This document shows positions 1-7,134 of a stretch of DNA of 9,430 nt, piece by piece (positions within the stretch are counted from its first letter, which is position 1; each line of letters opens with the position of its first letter). The DNA is taken from the NCBI GenBank assembly GCA_002729295.1, contig PBTU01000130.1, positions 1 to 9,430 of the forward strand. The letters are read 5' to 3'. The notes beneath the pieces were generated by a model. It made no database searches. It saw only the letters and a program-made list of their open reading frames with translations, and had not been told where the DNA came from. The translations under genes and the position numbers were made by a program. The DNA is from Verrucomicrobiales bacterium. Lineage in GTDB: Bacteria; Verrucomicrobiota; Verrucomicrobiia; Verrucomicrobiales; Akkermansiaceae.

Positions 1-194
1 GCTTTCGGGGCAAAGTGAGGAGCTTTCGGGGCGAGGGGATTGGCCGAGGATTCCGCACCGAGAGCGTTGTTCCCAAACATGCTTGCTAGGCCAATGCTCC
101 CAATTCCGGCCCCCATTTTTGCAAGCGCGTCGCGGCGGGTCATCTGGGACTGCATCGTCCGGCGGTAAGCGAGTTCGTGTTCGAGGAATTTCAT
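1..194 (-). CDS. DUF1501 family protein, N-terminal part (cut by window edge)
   Basis: Only the first 64 codons are visible; the gene continues past the left edge. Reading down from the ATG at 194, residues 20-21 are a twin-arginine pair in the motif TRRDALAKMG, followed by a Gly/Ala/Ile/Leu-rich stretch (about 27-46) ending in ALGA. This is a Tat-type export signal. Next comes a linker containing APKAPHFAPKA, which in DUF1501 proteins, as I recall, directly precedes the conserved core. The start lies 5 bases after the stop of the PSCyt1/DUF1553 gene on the same strand, so the two are almost certainly co-transcribed. This DUF1553-DUF1501 order is very common in Planctomycetes and Verrucomicrobia. 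DUF1501 proteins are, as I recall, related to the alkaline phosphatase/sulfatase superfamily, but their substrate is unknown. M14 and M18 are alternative starts; M1 is chosen for its tight spacing. No clear Shine-Dalgarno sequence is seen. Confidence 0.88.
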   Translation of the reverse strand, partial: MKFLEHELAYRRTMQSQMTRRDALAKMGAGIGSIGLASMFGNNALGAESSANPLAPKAPHFAPK

Positions 195-199
195 GGGGA

Positions 200-2560
200 C
201 TACTGGATTTGGATTAATTCGTGGGCGCTGAGCAAGACCTGGGCATATTGTTGCCAGGCTTTGGGGGTTGGCTTGTCGCCGAGCCATTGGGTGCCGAGTT
301 TGATCTCAGCGGGATCGGGCGAGCGGGAGTAGAGCTGTCGGTAGACTTTTTTGATTAGATCGGGCAGGGGTTCTTTTTGAGCGTGCAGTGAATTGCCCAG
401 CGTCTTTGCGCGTTGCGTCATGAAGGGGCTGTTCATCATGAAGAGGTATTGTTGGGGAACGGTGCTGGTGGGACGGGAGGCGCTGGTGGAAACGGCTGCT
501 GGAAAATCAAAGAGTCGTAGGAAGGCATCAGATTCAAATCGATCTCCGGTGCGACTGATCGTGGCGTAAAGGGTGCGGCGGTTGCTGCGTAAAATCTCCT
601 TGTCGGGATTACCGCCGACGGTGCGATCTAGTTCGCCGGTGACCGCGAGCAGGGAATCGCGCCAGGCTTCAACTTCGAGACGACGTGGATTCATTCGCCA
701 GAGCAATTTGTTGTCTCCGTCGATAGCGAATTTCTCTTTATCAAAGCGGCTACTCATTTGCCAGGTGGACGAGAGCATGATCTGGCGGTGCAGGCGTTTG
801 AGCGACCAGCCGTGTTCGATGAAATCGGCGGCGAGCCAGTCGAGCAATTGCGGGTGGGTGGGCTGCTCACCAAGAATGCCAAAGTTGCTCGGCGTGCGCA
901 CCAGGGCCTGGCCGAAGTGCCACTGCCAAACGCGGTTGACGATCACTCGTGCGGTGAGGGGATTGTCTGGAGCGGTGACCGATTCCGCCAACTCGCGCCT
1001 TCCACTTCCGTCGGTGTAGGGTTCGGGCGAATCTCCCGCAAGGATTTGCATAAAACGGCGAGGGACCAATTCCCCTTTCTTACGCAAATCTCCGCGTAAG
1101 GCGACATGCATGTTATTTTTCCCGGCCTCCTGAAGGACATGCGCGATCTCGTATTTCTTGGGCGCCACCTTTTTCAGGCGGTCCAGCTCGGCACGCATTT
1201 CAGCGACCTTTTTCTTCGCCTCCTCCCCCATCGTTTTCTCGACGTGCTTCCGCTCGACTTTCAGCCGTTTGGTTTCGTCGTTGAGGAATTGATTAACCGC
1301 GTTGTTTTGATTTTTGATCGCCTCCTGCCCCTTTCGATAAGTATCCACAATTTCCTGCGGTACTAGAGGATGCTCGCCGGTGCGGGAGTTCTTAAAAATC
1401 CCCGCGATGGCATAGTAGTCCTTGATTGTAATGGGATCAAACTTGTGATCATGACACCTGGCACAGGCCGCGGTGAGTCCCAGGAAGGCGCGGGAAAAGG
1501 TATCCACGCGATCTGAAAGTGTCTCGGCTTGGGCCTGCGCCTTCGCTTCGGGATCGCCACCATCGGAAGTGTAACTTGGCCCCACCACAAAGAACCCGGT
1601 CGCAACCGGATCCGGATTTTCCTCAAGGACATCCCCCGCAATTTGCCGGGAAACAAATTCGTTGTAGGGCATGTCGGTGTTCAGGGCATTGACCACCCAG
1701 TCGCGGTATCGCCAGGCTTCGGGTAAGGCTCGGTTGTCGCCGAATCCGCCGAGGCCATCGCTGTAGCGGGCGACGTCGAGCCAGTGCCGCGCCCAGCGTT
1801 CGCCGTAATGTTCCGAAGCGAGTAGTTCGTCGATAATCTTCGAAAATGCTTCGGGACTTGAGTCGCTAAGAAAGGCGTCGACTTGCTCCGGTGTGGGAGG
1901 CAGTCCGATGAGATCAAGATAGGCCCGTCTGATGAGAGGCAATTTCTCGGCAGGCTTGTTGGGCTGAAGTTTTGCTGCGTTGAGTTTCGCGAGAGTGAAA
2001 TGATCGATCGGAGAGCGTGCCCGCGTGTTGTTCGTGATCTGCGGAGGGCCGACTTTGGCGATCGGTTTGAACGACCAGTGTTCCCGGCGAAAGTGATCCC
2101 AATCATAGGCTTCTTTGGGTTGGGCTTGGGCGATCTCGGAAGTGGATTCCGCGCCGGGCCAGGGAGCTCCCATTTTGACCCAGTCGGTCAGGGTTTTGAT
2201 TTGTTCCTCCTTTAGTTTTCCCTTGGGCGGCATCTCCATGTCTTCGTTGCGGTAGTTAACCGCTTCGACGAGGAAACTTTTTTTCGGATAGCCGGGAGTC
2301 AGAGCCGATCCGGAATCACCTCCTTTTAAAAGCCCGGCGAGGGAATCGAGAAACAAGCCGGCTTTTAGTTTGCCCTTTTCCTCGGCTTTGACTGAGTGGC
2401 AGCGATAACACTTGTCGGCGAGAAGCGGCCGCACCTTATTCTCGAAGAATTCAAGTTGTTCGGCGGTAGGAGGTGTTGGTTTTTCGGGAGCCGCGAAGGA
2501 GGCCCCGCAAAGAGCAGCGGACAAAGCGATGGAGGATACCTTCAACATCTTGGGCACCAT
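200..2560 (-). CDS. PSCyt1-DUF1549-DUF1553 exported cytochrome-like protein
   Basis: The product has 786 residues. Residues 1-23 form a Sec signal peptide with a likely cut after SFA or FAA. A planctomycete cytochrome C domain (PSCyt1, about 35-135) carries the heme motif CYRCH at 51-55 and an EMPPKG segment whose M110 could be an axial ligand. DUF1549 (about 183-392) contains HYGERWARHWLDVARYSDG and a second motif, CARCHDHKFDPI, with the CxxCH at 366-370. A charged, probably helical segment (about 405-465) links it to DUF1553 (about 519-762), recognised by NPLTARVIVNRVWQWHFG and LHRQIMLSSTWQMSS. The domain order is the usual one and the protein seems complete, although short compared with members that carry inserted binding domains. 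It is likely periplasmic or outer-compartment. Its enzymatic role is not established; partnership with the DUF1501 protein 5 bases downstream is inferred from context. An AAGGA lies 15 bases before the ATG, rather far; M5 is an alternative start. Confidence 0.95.
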   Translation of the reverse strand: MVPKMLKVSSIALSAALCGASFAAPEKPTPPTAEQLEFFENKVRPLLADKCYRCHSVKAEEKGKLKAGLFLDSLAGLLKGGDSGSALTPGYPKKSFLVEAVNYRNEDMEMPPKGKLKEEQIKTLTDWVKMGAPWPGAESTSEIAQAQPKEAYDWDHFRREHWSFKPIAKVGPPQITNNTRARSPIDHFTLAKLNAAKLQPNKPAEKLPLIRRAYLDLIGLPPTPEQVDAFLSDSSPEAFSKIIDELLASEHYGERWARHWLDVARYSDGLGGFGDNRALPEAWRYRDWVVNALNTDMPYNEFVSRQIAGDVLEENPDPVATGFFVVGPSYTSDGGDPEAKAQAQAETLSDRVDTFSRAFLGLTAACARCHDHKFDPITIKDYYAIAGIFKNSRTGEHPLVPQEIVDTYRKGQEAIKNQNNAVNQFLNDETKRLKVERKHVEKTMGEEAKKKVAEMRAELDRLKKVAPKKYEIAHVLQEAGKNNMHVALRGDLRKKGELVPRRFMQILAGDSPEPYTDGSGRRELAESVTAPDNPLTARVIVNRVWQWHFGQALVRTPSNFGILGEQPTHPQLLDWLAADFIEHGWSLKRLHRQIMLSSTWQMSSRFDKEKFAIDGDNKLLWRMNPRRLEVEAWRDSLLAVTGELDRTVGGNPDKEILRSNRRTLYATISRTGDRFESDAFLRLFDFPAAVSTSASRPTSTVPQQYLFMMNSPFMTQRAKTLGNSLHAQKEPLPDLIKKVYRQLYSRSPDPAEIKLGTQWLGDKPTPKAWQQYAQVLLSAHELIQIQ

Positions 2561-2562
2561 GA

Positions 2563-2994
2563 ATGAATGACGAAGTCCTTGAAAGAATTTTTCTCGTGTC
2601 AGGCTTTGGCGACCAGGGTGTCCTGAGTATCGATGCGGGCGTTAATGAAAAGGTCGGTGAGGGAAACTTATGGATCGATCTGGAGGGGACGGGAACCTAT
2701 ACCAACACGGAAGCTTGGATCGAAGGTGATGGTAGTATTACCGTTGGGGCTCCGTCCATTTTAGCAATCACCGAAATCGACATATCGTTGGATTTCAAAT
2801 TGGCGCTGACCTGAAATTCGAGTCCGGGAACAATCTATTCCGTCTACTACTCGCTGGATATGATCGATTGGGGTGCTGATTTGGACGACGGCGTTGTTGG
2901 AGACGATGGCGAAACCACCACCAAGGAATTTGACCTCTCCTTGATTCCCGCCTTGGAGGGAGTTTCAAGAGTCTACTTCAGAGTTGAGCATTAG
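2563..2994 (+). pseudogene. Decayed C-terminal fragment of a secreted verrucomicrobial-type protein
   Basis: An open frame from ATG 2563 runs to a TGA at 2812-2814 and continues in the same frame, without frameshift, to TAG 2992-2994. Read through the TGA, the fragment has 143 codons. The part before the stop includes EAWIEGDGSITVGAPSILAI and looks beta-rich and acidic. The part after it reads SSPGTIYSVYYSLDMIDW, then an Asp/Gly-rich stretch, GETTTKEFDLS and VSRVYFRVEH at the C-terminus. This resembles a C-terminal module that I recall on many secreted verrucomicrobial proteins. In that module a Trp often sits where the TGA is (LTxNSSPG), so a single TGG-to-TGA change would explain the stop. 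No signal peptide or N-terminal domains are present, and the frame is closed upstream by TGA at 2560-2562. It is therefore best read as a truncated, dead gene end. A sequencing error at the TGA, or a functional 83-residue protein, is less likely. The 26 bases after it (2995-3020) show no clear terminator. Confidence 0.7.
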
Positions 2995-3020
2995 TCTTTC
3001 CGAAGTCGATTTGCTGGTAA

Positions 3021-4508
3021 TTACTTTTGGCCGAGATGGCGGATCACTGTGTTGACCTGGAGTGGCGATTCGCCAAAGTTTCCGGTCTTGATCTTCATTG
3101 CTGATTCACGGACGAATTTGCCATTGGGGTCATAGAGCCGGACGGCGGCTTCGTGGAGTTCGCCGTCGACTTTGCTGCCGTCGGCCCGGCTGAGTTGTAG
3201 GAAGAGTTTTCCTTTTTCGTCTTTATCGGGGCCGAGTTTTTTGAGGAGGGGAGTGAGATCAATTCCGACTTCGATGGGCGTGTCATCCTCCGGTCCGGCG
3301 ATGGGAACGTGGCCGCCATTTCCGCCTCGGCCGAAGAGCGGCCAGCCGTTGAAGGCTTCGGGTGTGATTTCGTGTTCGGCAGATTTGGCGTTTTTGTCTC
3401 CGGCGATGCCGATGGTCATACGGAGGTCGGAGCGGTCGTTGCAAGATAGTTTGAGTTTGAGCGTTTGGCTTGGAAGATAACGAGTCACTTCGGCGCGGCC
3501 GAGGTAGTTCCCGCGCTTCCAGGTTGGATCGATCATGGCGCTGTAGAGAAGATAGATTCGTCCGTCCTTCGACCACTTTTCGCCCCAGGAATTAACCACG
3601 ATATAAGCACCGCGTTCCCAGTCGGCGAGGGTGACCTTGCCATCGTTATTGGTATCGATGTCGTTGGTGATTTTGCCGTCGCCATTTACATCGTAGCCGA
3701 CTTGATCGTCGTATCCCACACAGGTGATTCCGTGCCCGTAGCCGGAGGGTCCCCAGCGGGTCCAAATGTCCTTGCCTGCTTCGTGCTTCCCATCGGGAAT
3801 GGTCACGGTGACTTTCTTCAACTCGCCCATGCGTCCGTCGAGGGCCATGATACCGCCGGGCGTTTTCTTTGCGGGTTGATTGCGATCAAACATCCAACCA
3901 CGGGCTTCGTTGAGTTGGGCCACGGTATTGGCGGGAGTGTAACGGTAGCCCGAGACGCGATACTCCATCGCTTCACGCCAAATATCGTAGCCGTTCGGCC
4001 ACACTCCGATTTTGTTGAGGCGCACGCCGCCGTAAGATTTCGCGGTGGGAATGCCGATCCGTTTGGCGACCTCCCATCCGTGATAAGCTTCCGACCCTTT
4101 GTTCTCGGCACGGTTCATCATGTTCCAGGAAAAGTGAGCGGGGAATCTGTTCTCGTCGCTGTCGGCTTTGTTGCCATTCAGGACGTTCATTTCGTAAGTG
4201 AAGATGGAAGCTACTGAAGCAAACTGACCGCAAGCCCCCCACCGTTGTTTGTAGACCGGGGGGAATTCGGGCCTTTTCGAATTGTCGACGCGCGAGGGCA
4301 GGCGTTTGGGATCGACTTTCGTTTTACCGACATCGGGGCCCTTGGCGCCTTTCCAGGTGTCGTAGTTTTTTCCCTCTGAGGGCGGACGCGTAAACCCGCC
4401 CGGATACTCGGCGCGGGCTGCAGCGGATTCTTCGGCCATCACTGGCCCAAGGAGACCGGCAATTGCAAAGCCGCCGGCGACGAGGAGATGTTTCGGAGTG
4501 GTGATCAT
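3021..4508 (-). CDS. Exported papain-like (C1 family) cysteine peptidase with EF-hand-like loops
   Basis: The product has 495 residues. Residues 1-25 are a Sec signal peptide ending in PVMA. The peptidase core spans about 80-345. The nucleophile region is QRWGACGQFA with oxyanion-hole Q88 and catalytic C93; the general base is H259 in GYGHGITCVGYDD; the third residue is N306 in VVNSWGEKW, the classic C1 motif. The residue after the catalytic Cys is Gly instead of papain's Trp. Between His and Asn lie two adjacent calcium-loop-like motifs: DVNGDGKIT from 273 and DTNNDGKVTLAD at 285-296. The second matches DxNxDGxVxxxD; the first lacks an acidic residue at loop position 12. Residues 345-495 form an extra, probably beta-rich region of unknown type. 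No long N-terminal inhibitory propeptide is evident; residues 26-80 may serve as a short one. It is probably active outside the cytoplasm; its substrate is unknown. It is transcribed away from the DUF1592 operon, with 142 bases between the starts. Confidence 0.88.
   Translation of the reverse strand: MITTPKHLLVAGGFAIAGLLGPVMAEESAAARAEYPGGFTRPPSEGKNYDTWKGAKGPDVGKTKVDPKRLPSRVDNSKRPEFPPVYKQRWGACGQFASVASIFTYEMNVLNGNKADSDENRFPAHFSWNMMNRAENKGSEAYHGWEVAKRIGIPTAKSYGGVRLNKIGVWPNGYDIWREAMEYRVSGYRYTPANTVAQLNEARGWMFDRNQPAKKTPGGIMALDGRMGELKKVTVTIPDGKHEAGKDIWTRWGPSGYGHGITCVGYDDQVGYDVNGDGKITNDIDTNNDGKVTLADWERGAYIVVNSWGEKWSKDGRIYLLYSAMIDPTWKRGNYLGRAEVTRYLPSQTLKLKLSCNDRSDLRMTIGIAGDKNAKSAEHEITPEAFNGWPLFGRGGNGGHVPIAGPEDDTPIEVGIDLTPLLKKLGPDKDEKGKLFLQLSRADGSKVDGELHEAAVRLYDPNGKFVRESAMKIKTGNFGESPLQVNTVIRHLGQK
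3621..3692 (-). other. Tandem calcium-binding-like loops inside the peptidase
   Basis: These codons encode residues 273-296 of the C1 peptidase. Loop 1 has D273, N275, D277, G278, I280 and T281 at calcium-loop positions 1, 3, 5, 6, 8 and 9, but Ile at position 12. Loop 2 has D285, N287, D289, G290, V292, T293 and D296, the full dockerin/EF-hand pattern. The two 12-residue loops follow each other directly, without the helix that separates them in a normal dockerin. Calcium binding is inferred. Confidence 0.7.
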
Positions 4509-4523
4509 AAGTGAAGTTCTGAA

Positions 4524-4551
4524 GTGATACTGCGTTTAGCAGAGGGGTCAA
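4524..4551 (-). promoter_or_regulatory. Candidate sigma70-type promoter for the C1 peptidase gene
   Basis: On the minus strand TTGACC (4551-4546) and TATCAC (4529-4524) are separated by 16 bases, giving 5/6 and 4/6 matches to the -35 and -10 consensus. Initiation would fall around 4517, leaving a very short leader before the ATG at 4508, in keeping with the lack of a Shine-Dalgarno sequence. A direct repeat of ACTTCA (4525-4520 and 4517-4512) spans the predicted start. This is pattern matching by eye only. Confidence 0.35.
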
Positions 4552-4633
4552 GGTGTAGGTTCGATTGAGGATGGGAATCGCTCCGTCCCCACAAATATTT
4601 GCCGATAGAAGTGAGTAGGTGCGGGCAGTAGAC

Positions 4634-4639
4634 AGGGAG
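4634..4639 (+). promoter_or_regulatory. Probable ribosome binding site of the DUF1592 gene
   Basis: AGGGAG lies 11 bases before the ATG at 4651. It is the clearest purine-rich site in front of any start in this window and supports that start, which also gives a complete signal peptide. Confidence 0.5.
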
Positions 4640-4650
4640 CGGTATCAACG

Positions 4651-7134
4651 ATGATCAAATCCTGCACCGACACCCTAAAGAAAATTGGCATCACGGCGTG
4701 GTGTCTTTTGACAGCTGCTTCGATGTGTCGTGCCGAGCTATCTTCCTTGGCTGAAGCCCGGGAAGCGGGGCGGGCGAATTCGACTTTGTTGTCTTCGCGA
4801 AAGGAGGTCCCGACGGGAGCGCCGACCGCGAATCTTGGGGACTTTAAAAAGCACATCGCGCCCATCCTCAAGAAGACCTGTGTGGAGTGCCATGGGCCGA
4901 AGAAGGCCAAGGGAAAGTTTCGCATTGATACCCTCGACCCGAATCTCATGGAGGGCGGCGATGTCGATTGGTGGTTGGAGGTTCTTGATGTCCTGAGCAA
5001 TGGTGAGATGCCGCCTGAAGACGCGGATGTTCATCTGGCGGACGAGGATCTGGGAAAAGTCACCGAGTGGTTGAGTGGGGAAATTGACAAGGCCTCCACT
5101 GCACGCCGCAATGAGGGAGGGCATTCCTCGTTTCGTCGCATGGCTCGTTACGAATACGATTACGCGTTGCAGGATCTCCTGGGCTTACCCTATTCGCTGG
5201 TCGACAATCTCCCGCCGGAGACGGCTTCCGAAGATGGATTCAAGAATAGCTCGGAGATACTGCAAATGTCCGCGATGCAATTTGAGATCTATCGTGAGAT
5301 TGCCTTGAAGGCTCTCGAGCACATCACCGTTCTCGGTGAGCGGCCCGAGATGGTGGTTTATCGCCTGCCCGAGCAGGTCGAGAAATTGTCGGCCCTCGAT
5401 GGCGAAGACGTCGGTGATGTTCATCTCCTCAAAGAGAATGTGAAGAAAGGCCAGACCTCCCCGAAAGTGGCTTTATTGGACCGGAGGAAACGTTCGGTGA
5501 AGTATAATCTCAGTAATCATCTTCCCGACGAAGGAACCATGCGGATCACGCTCCGCGCCGGACGCACTTCGATGAACGAAGATGAGTTCGCCAGCCTGCG
5601 GTTTACGTTCAGTGCGCATACCAGCAATAACGCCAACTTTTCCGAAGTCATCAGCGCGCGCGACATTCCGGTGACGGCTTCGGTCGAGGACCCGCAGTTC
5701 ATTCATCTGGACATTCCGCTCAGCGAGATCCAACGCAATCCGTTTCGGAAGAACAAAAAGAATTTCCCCCGACGCGATGAGTTTCTGACCATTGAGTATC
5801 AAGCGAGCACGCGGGGTAATGAACCGCTCGGCGTCCTGATTGACTTCATCGAAATCAGTGCGCCGCACTTCGAGCAATGGCCGCCGCAAACTCATCGGGA
5901 GATTTTCTTCGAGAGCGAACATAAAACGAATGAAGAAAAATACGCCCGAGAAGTCCTGACGCGATTCATGGTGCTGGCTTGGCGTCGTCCGCTTGAGGTG
6001 AAGGAAGTGGAGCCCTTCGTGAATTTGTTTGCGAAATACCGTCCCGAGTTCGCAACCATGGAAGAAGCGATGCTGGAAGTCTTGGCAACCGTTCTGGCGA
6101 CGCCGGAATTTCTCTACCTGACGCAGCAAGATTCCAAGACGATCAGTGAAGTCGAGTTGGCCAGTCGGCTGTCGTTTTTTCTTTGGTCTAGTATTCCTGA
6201 TGAGGAACTGCTGACGCTCGCCTGGGAGGGAACACTCAAGAAGCCGGAGATTCTGAATGGGCAAATCGGACGCATGTTGGCGGACCCACGGGCAAAGCGC
6301 TTCTCGCAAAATTTCGTGCAGCAATGGCTCGGCCTGGATGCCATGGCAAGCGTGGTGCATGTGAAGGACCGCGTGTTGTTTGAAGCGATGCAGGAAGAGC
6401 CCGTCGCCTTCTTTGACCACGTTCTCAAGAGCAACGACAGCGTGATGGATTTTCTGCACTCGGACTATGCCGTGGTGAACGAAAAGTTGGCGGGGCATTA
6501 TCGTATCCGCGATGTCTATGGTCCGCATTTTCGAAAAGTCGCGGTGAAGCCCGATCTCAATCGCGGCGGGATTCTTACCAATGCCGCGATCCTCGCGATG
6601 AATTCCGACGGTAAGGATTCCCATCCGCTCAAGCGTGGCATTTGGATGCTGGAACGCGTTCTCCATGATCCGCCGCCGCCCGCGCCGCCCAATGTCCCGG
6701 AGGTGGATTTGACCGACCCGAGGATTTTGGAAATGACGCTCAAGGAACGCATCGTCGATCATCGCAACAAGCCGGCCTGCATTTCCTGTCACGCCAAAAT
6801 CGACCCTTGGGGAATTGCTTTCGAAAACTACGACGCCCTGGGGTCCTACCGGACCAAGATCAAAAACAAGCCTGTCGATGCCACCTCGGCCTTGTTCAAC
6901 AAACAGGAATTGGCCGGGATGGACGGCTTGAAACGCTACCTGCTCGCGGAGCGGCAGGATCAGTTTGCCCGCGCGATGGCTCACAAGATGACGGCATACG
7001 CGCTTGGGCGGCCCTTGGGCTTTGGCGATCATGCCGAGATCGATGCGCTCACGGTGCAATTCAGAAAAAAGGGCGATCGTTTAGGTGATTTGATACACTT
7101 GATTGTTCACAGCAGTATCTTTCAATCGAAGTAA
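4651..7134 (+). CDS. DUF1587/DUF1595/DUF1592/DUF1588/DUF1585 exported cytochrome-like protein
   Basis: The product has 827 residues. Residues 1-28 are a Sec signal peptide ending in MCRA. A small cytochrome-like region (about 62-145) has CVECH at 77-81 and GEMPPED, with M120 a possible ligand. DUF1587 follows (about 157-222; FRRMARYEYDYALQDLLGLP). Residues about 230-425 are a beta-rich region that I cannot name, possibly a carbohydrate-binding-like sandwich. Then come DUF1595 (about 425-492; LTRFMVLAWRRPL), DUF1592 (about 498-625; ELASRLSFFLWSSIPDEELL), DUF1588 (about 630-730; RGGILTNAAILA, a PPPPAPPNVP stretch, and a second heme motif CISCH at 710-714) and DUF1585 (about 750-825; FARAMAHKMTAYALGRPL). 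The order is the standard one and the gene is complete. It is the second planctomycetal cytochrome-like type in the window and is paired with its usual DUF1552 partner downstream. Biochemical function is not established; location outside the cytoplasm is inferred from the signal and heme motifs. Confidence 0.94.
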   Translation: MIKSCTDTLKKIGITAWCLLTAASMCRAELSSLAEAREAGRANSTLLSSRKEVPTGAPTANLGDFKKHIAPILKKTCVECHGPKKAKGKFRIDTLDPNLMEGGDVDWWLEVLDVLSNGEMPPEDADVHLADEDLGKVTEWLSGEIDKASTARRNEGGHSSFRRMARYEYDYALQDLLGLPYSLVDNLPPETASEDGFKNSSEILQMSAMQFEIYREIALKALEHITVLGERPEMVVYRLPEQVEKLSALDGEDVGDVHLLKENVKKGQTSPKVALLDRRKRSVKYNLSNHLPDEGTMRITLRAGRTSMNEDEFASLRFTFSAHTSNNANFSEVISARDIPVTASVEDPQFIHLDIPLSEIQRNPFRKNKKNFPRRDEFLTIEYQASTRGNEPLGVLIDFIEISAPHFEQWPPQTHREIFFESEHKTNEEKYAREVLTRFMVLAWRRPLEVKEVEPFVNLFAKYRPEFATMEEAMLEVLATVLATPEFLYLTQQDSKTISEVELASRLSFFLWSSIPDEELLTLAWEGTLKKPEILNGQIGRMLADPRAKRFSQNFVQQWLGLDAMASVVHVKDRVLFEAMQEEPVAFFDHVLKSNDSVMDFLHSDYAVVNEKLAGHYRIRDVYGPHFRKVAVKPDLNRGGILTNAAILAMNSDGKDSHPLKRGIWMLERVLHDPPPPAPPNVPEVDLTDPRILEMTLKERIVDHRNKPACISCHAKIDPWGIAFENYDALGSYRTKIKNKPVDATSALFNKQELAGMDGLKRYLLAERQDQFARAMAHKMTAYALGRPLGFGDHAEIDALTVQFRKKGDRLGDLIHLIVHSSIFQSK

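Larger units (their letters stand above)
4509..4650. promoter_or_regulatory. Divergent intergenic region between the peptidase and the DUF1592 operon
   Basis: These 142 bases separate two genes transcribed away from each other, so promoters for both must lie here or overlap the gene starts. The minus-strand candidate is listed separately. For the plus strand I could not find a convincing -35/-10 pair. I saw no RNA gene, riboswitch or strong operator palindrome. Confidence 0.6.

Noticed and set aside
1..31. Direct repeat GCTTTCGGGG at 1-10 and 22-31
   Set aside because: It encodes the repeated APKA in the APKAPHFAPKA linker of DUF1501, a normal feature of that family rather than a separate repeat element.
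2812..2814. Selenocysteine or programmed read-through at the TGA
   Set aside because: No hairpin typical of a selenocysteine insertion element was evident just after the TGA, and the lost N-terminus already marks the frame as a remnant.
3621..3692. True cellulosomal dockerin domain
   Set aside because: The two loops abut without intervening helices, are inside the catalytic domain and not at a terminus, and no cohesin is seen in the window.
3465..4217. 250-codon open frame on the plus strand
   Set aside because: It is the antisense shadow of the C1 peptidase, whose catalytic motifs on the other strand are intact.
4573..4590. GGGA...TCCC inverted repeat upstream of the DUF1592 gene
   Set aside because: A four-base stem with a nine-base loop is expected by chance and is too weak to call an operator or terminator.
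5473..7059. 528-codon open frame on the minus strand
   Set aside because: It lies wholly inside the DUF1592 gene on the opposite strand; its Arg/His-rich translation has no domain features.
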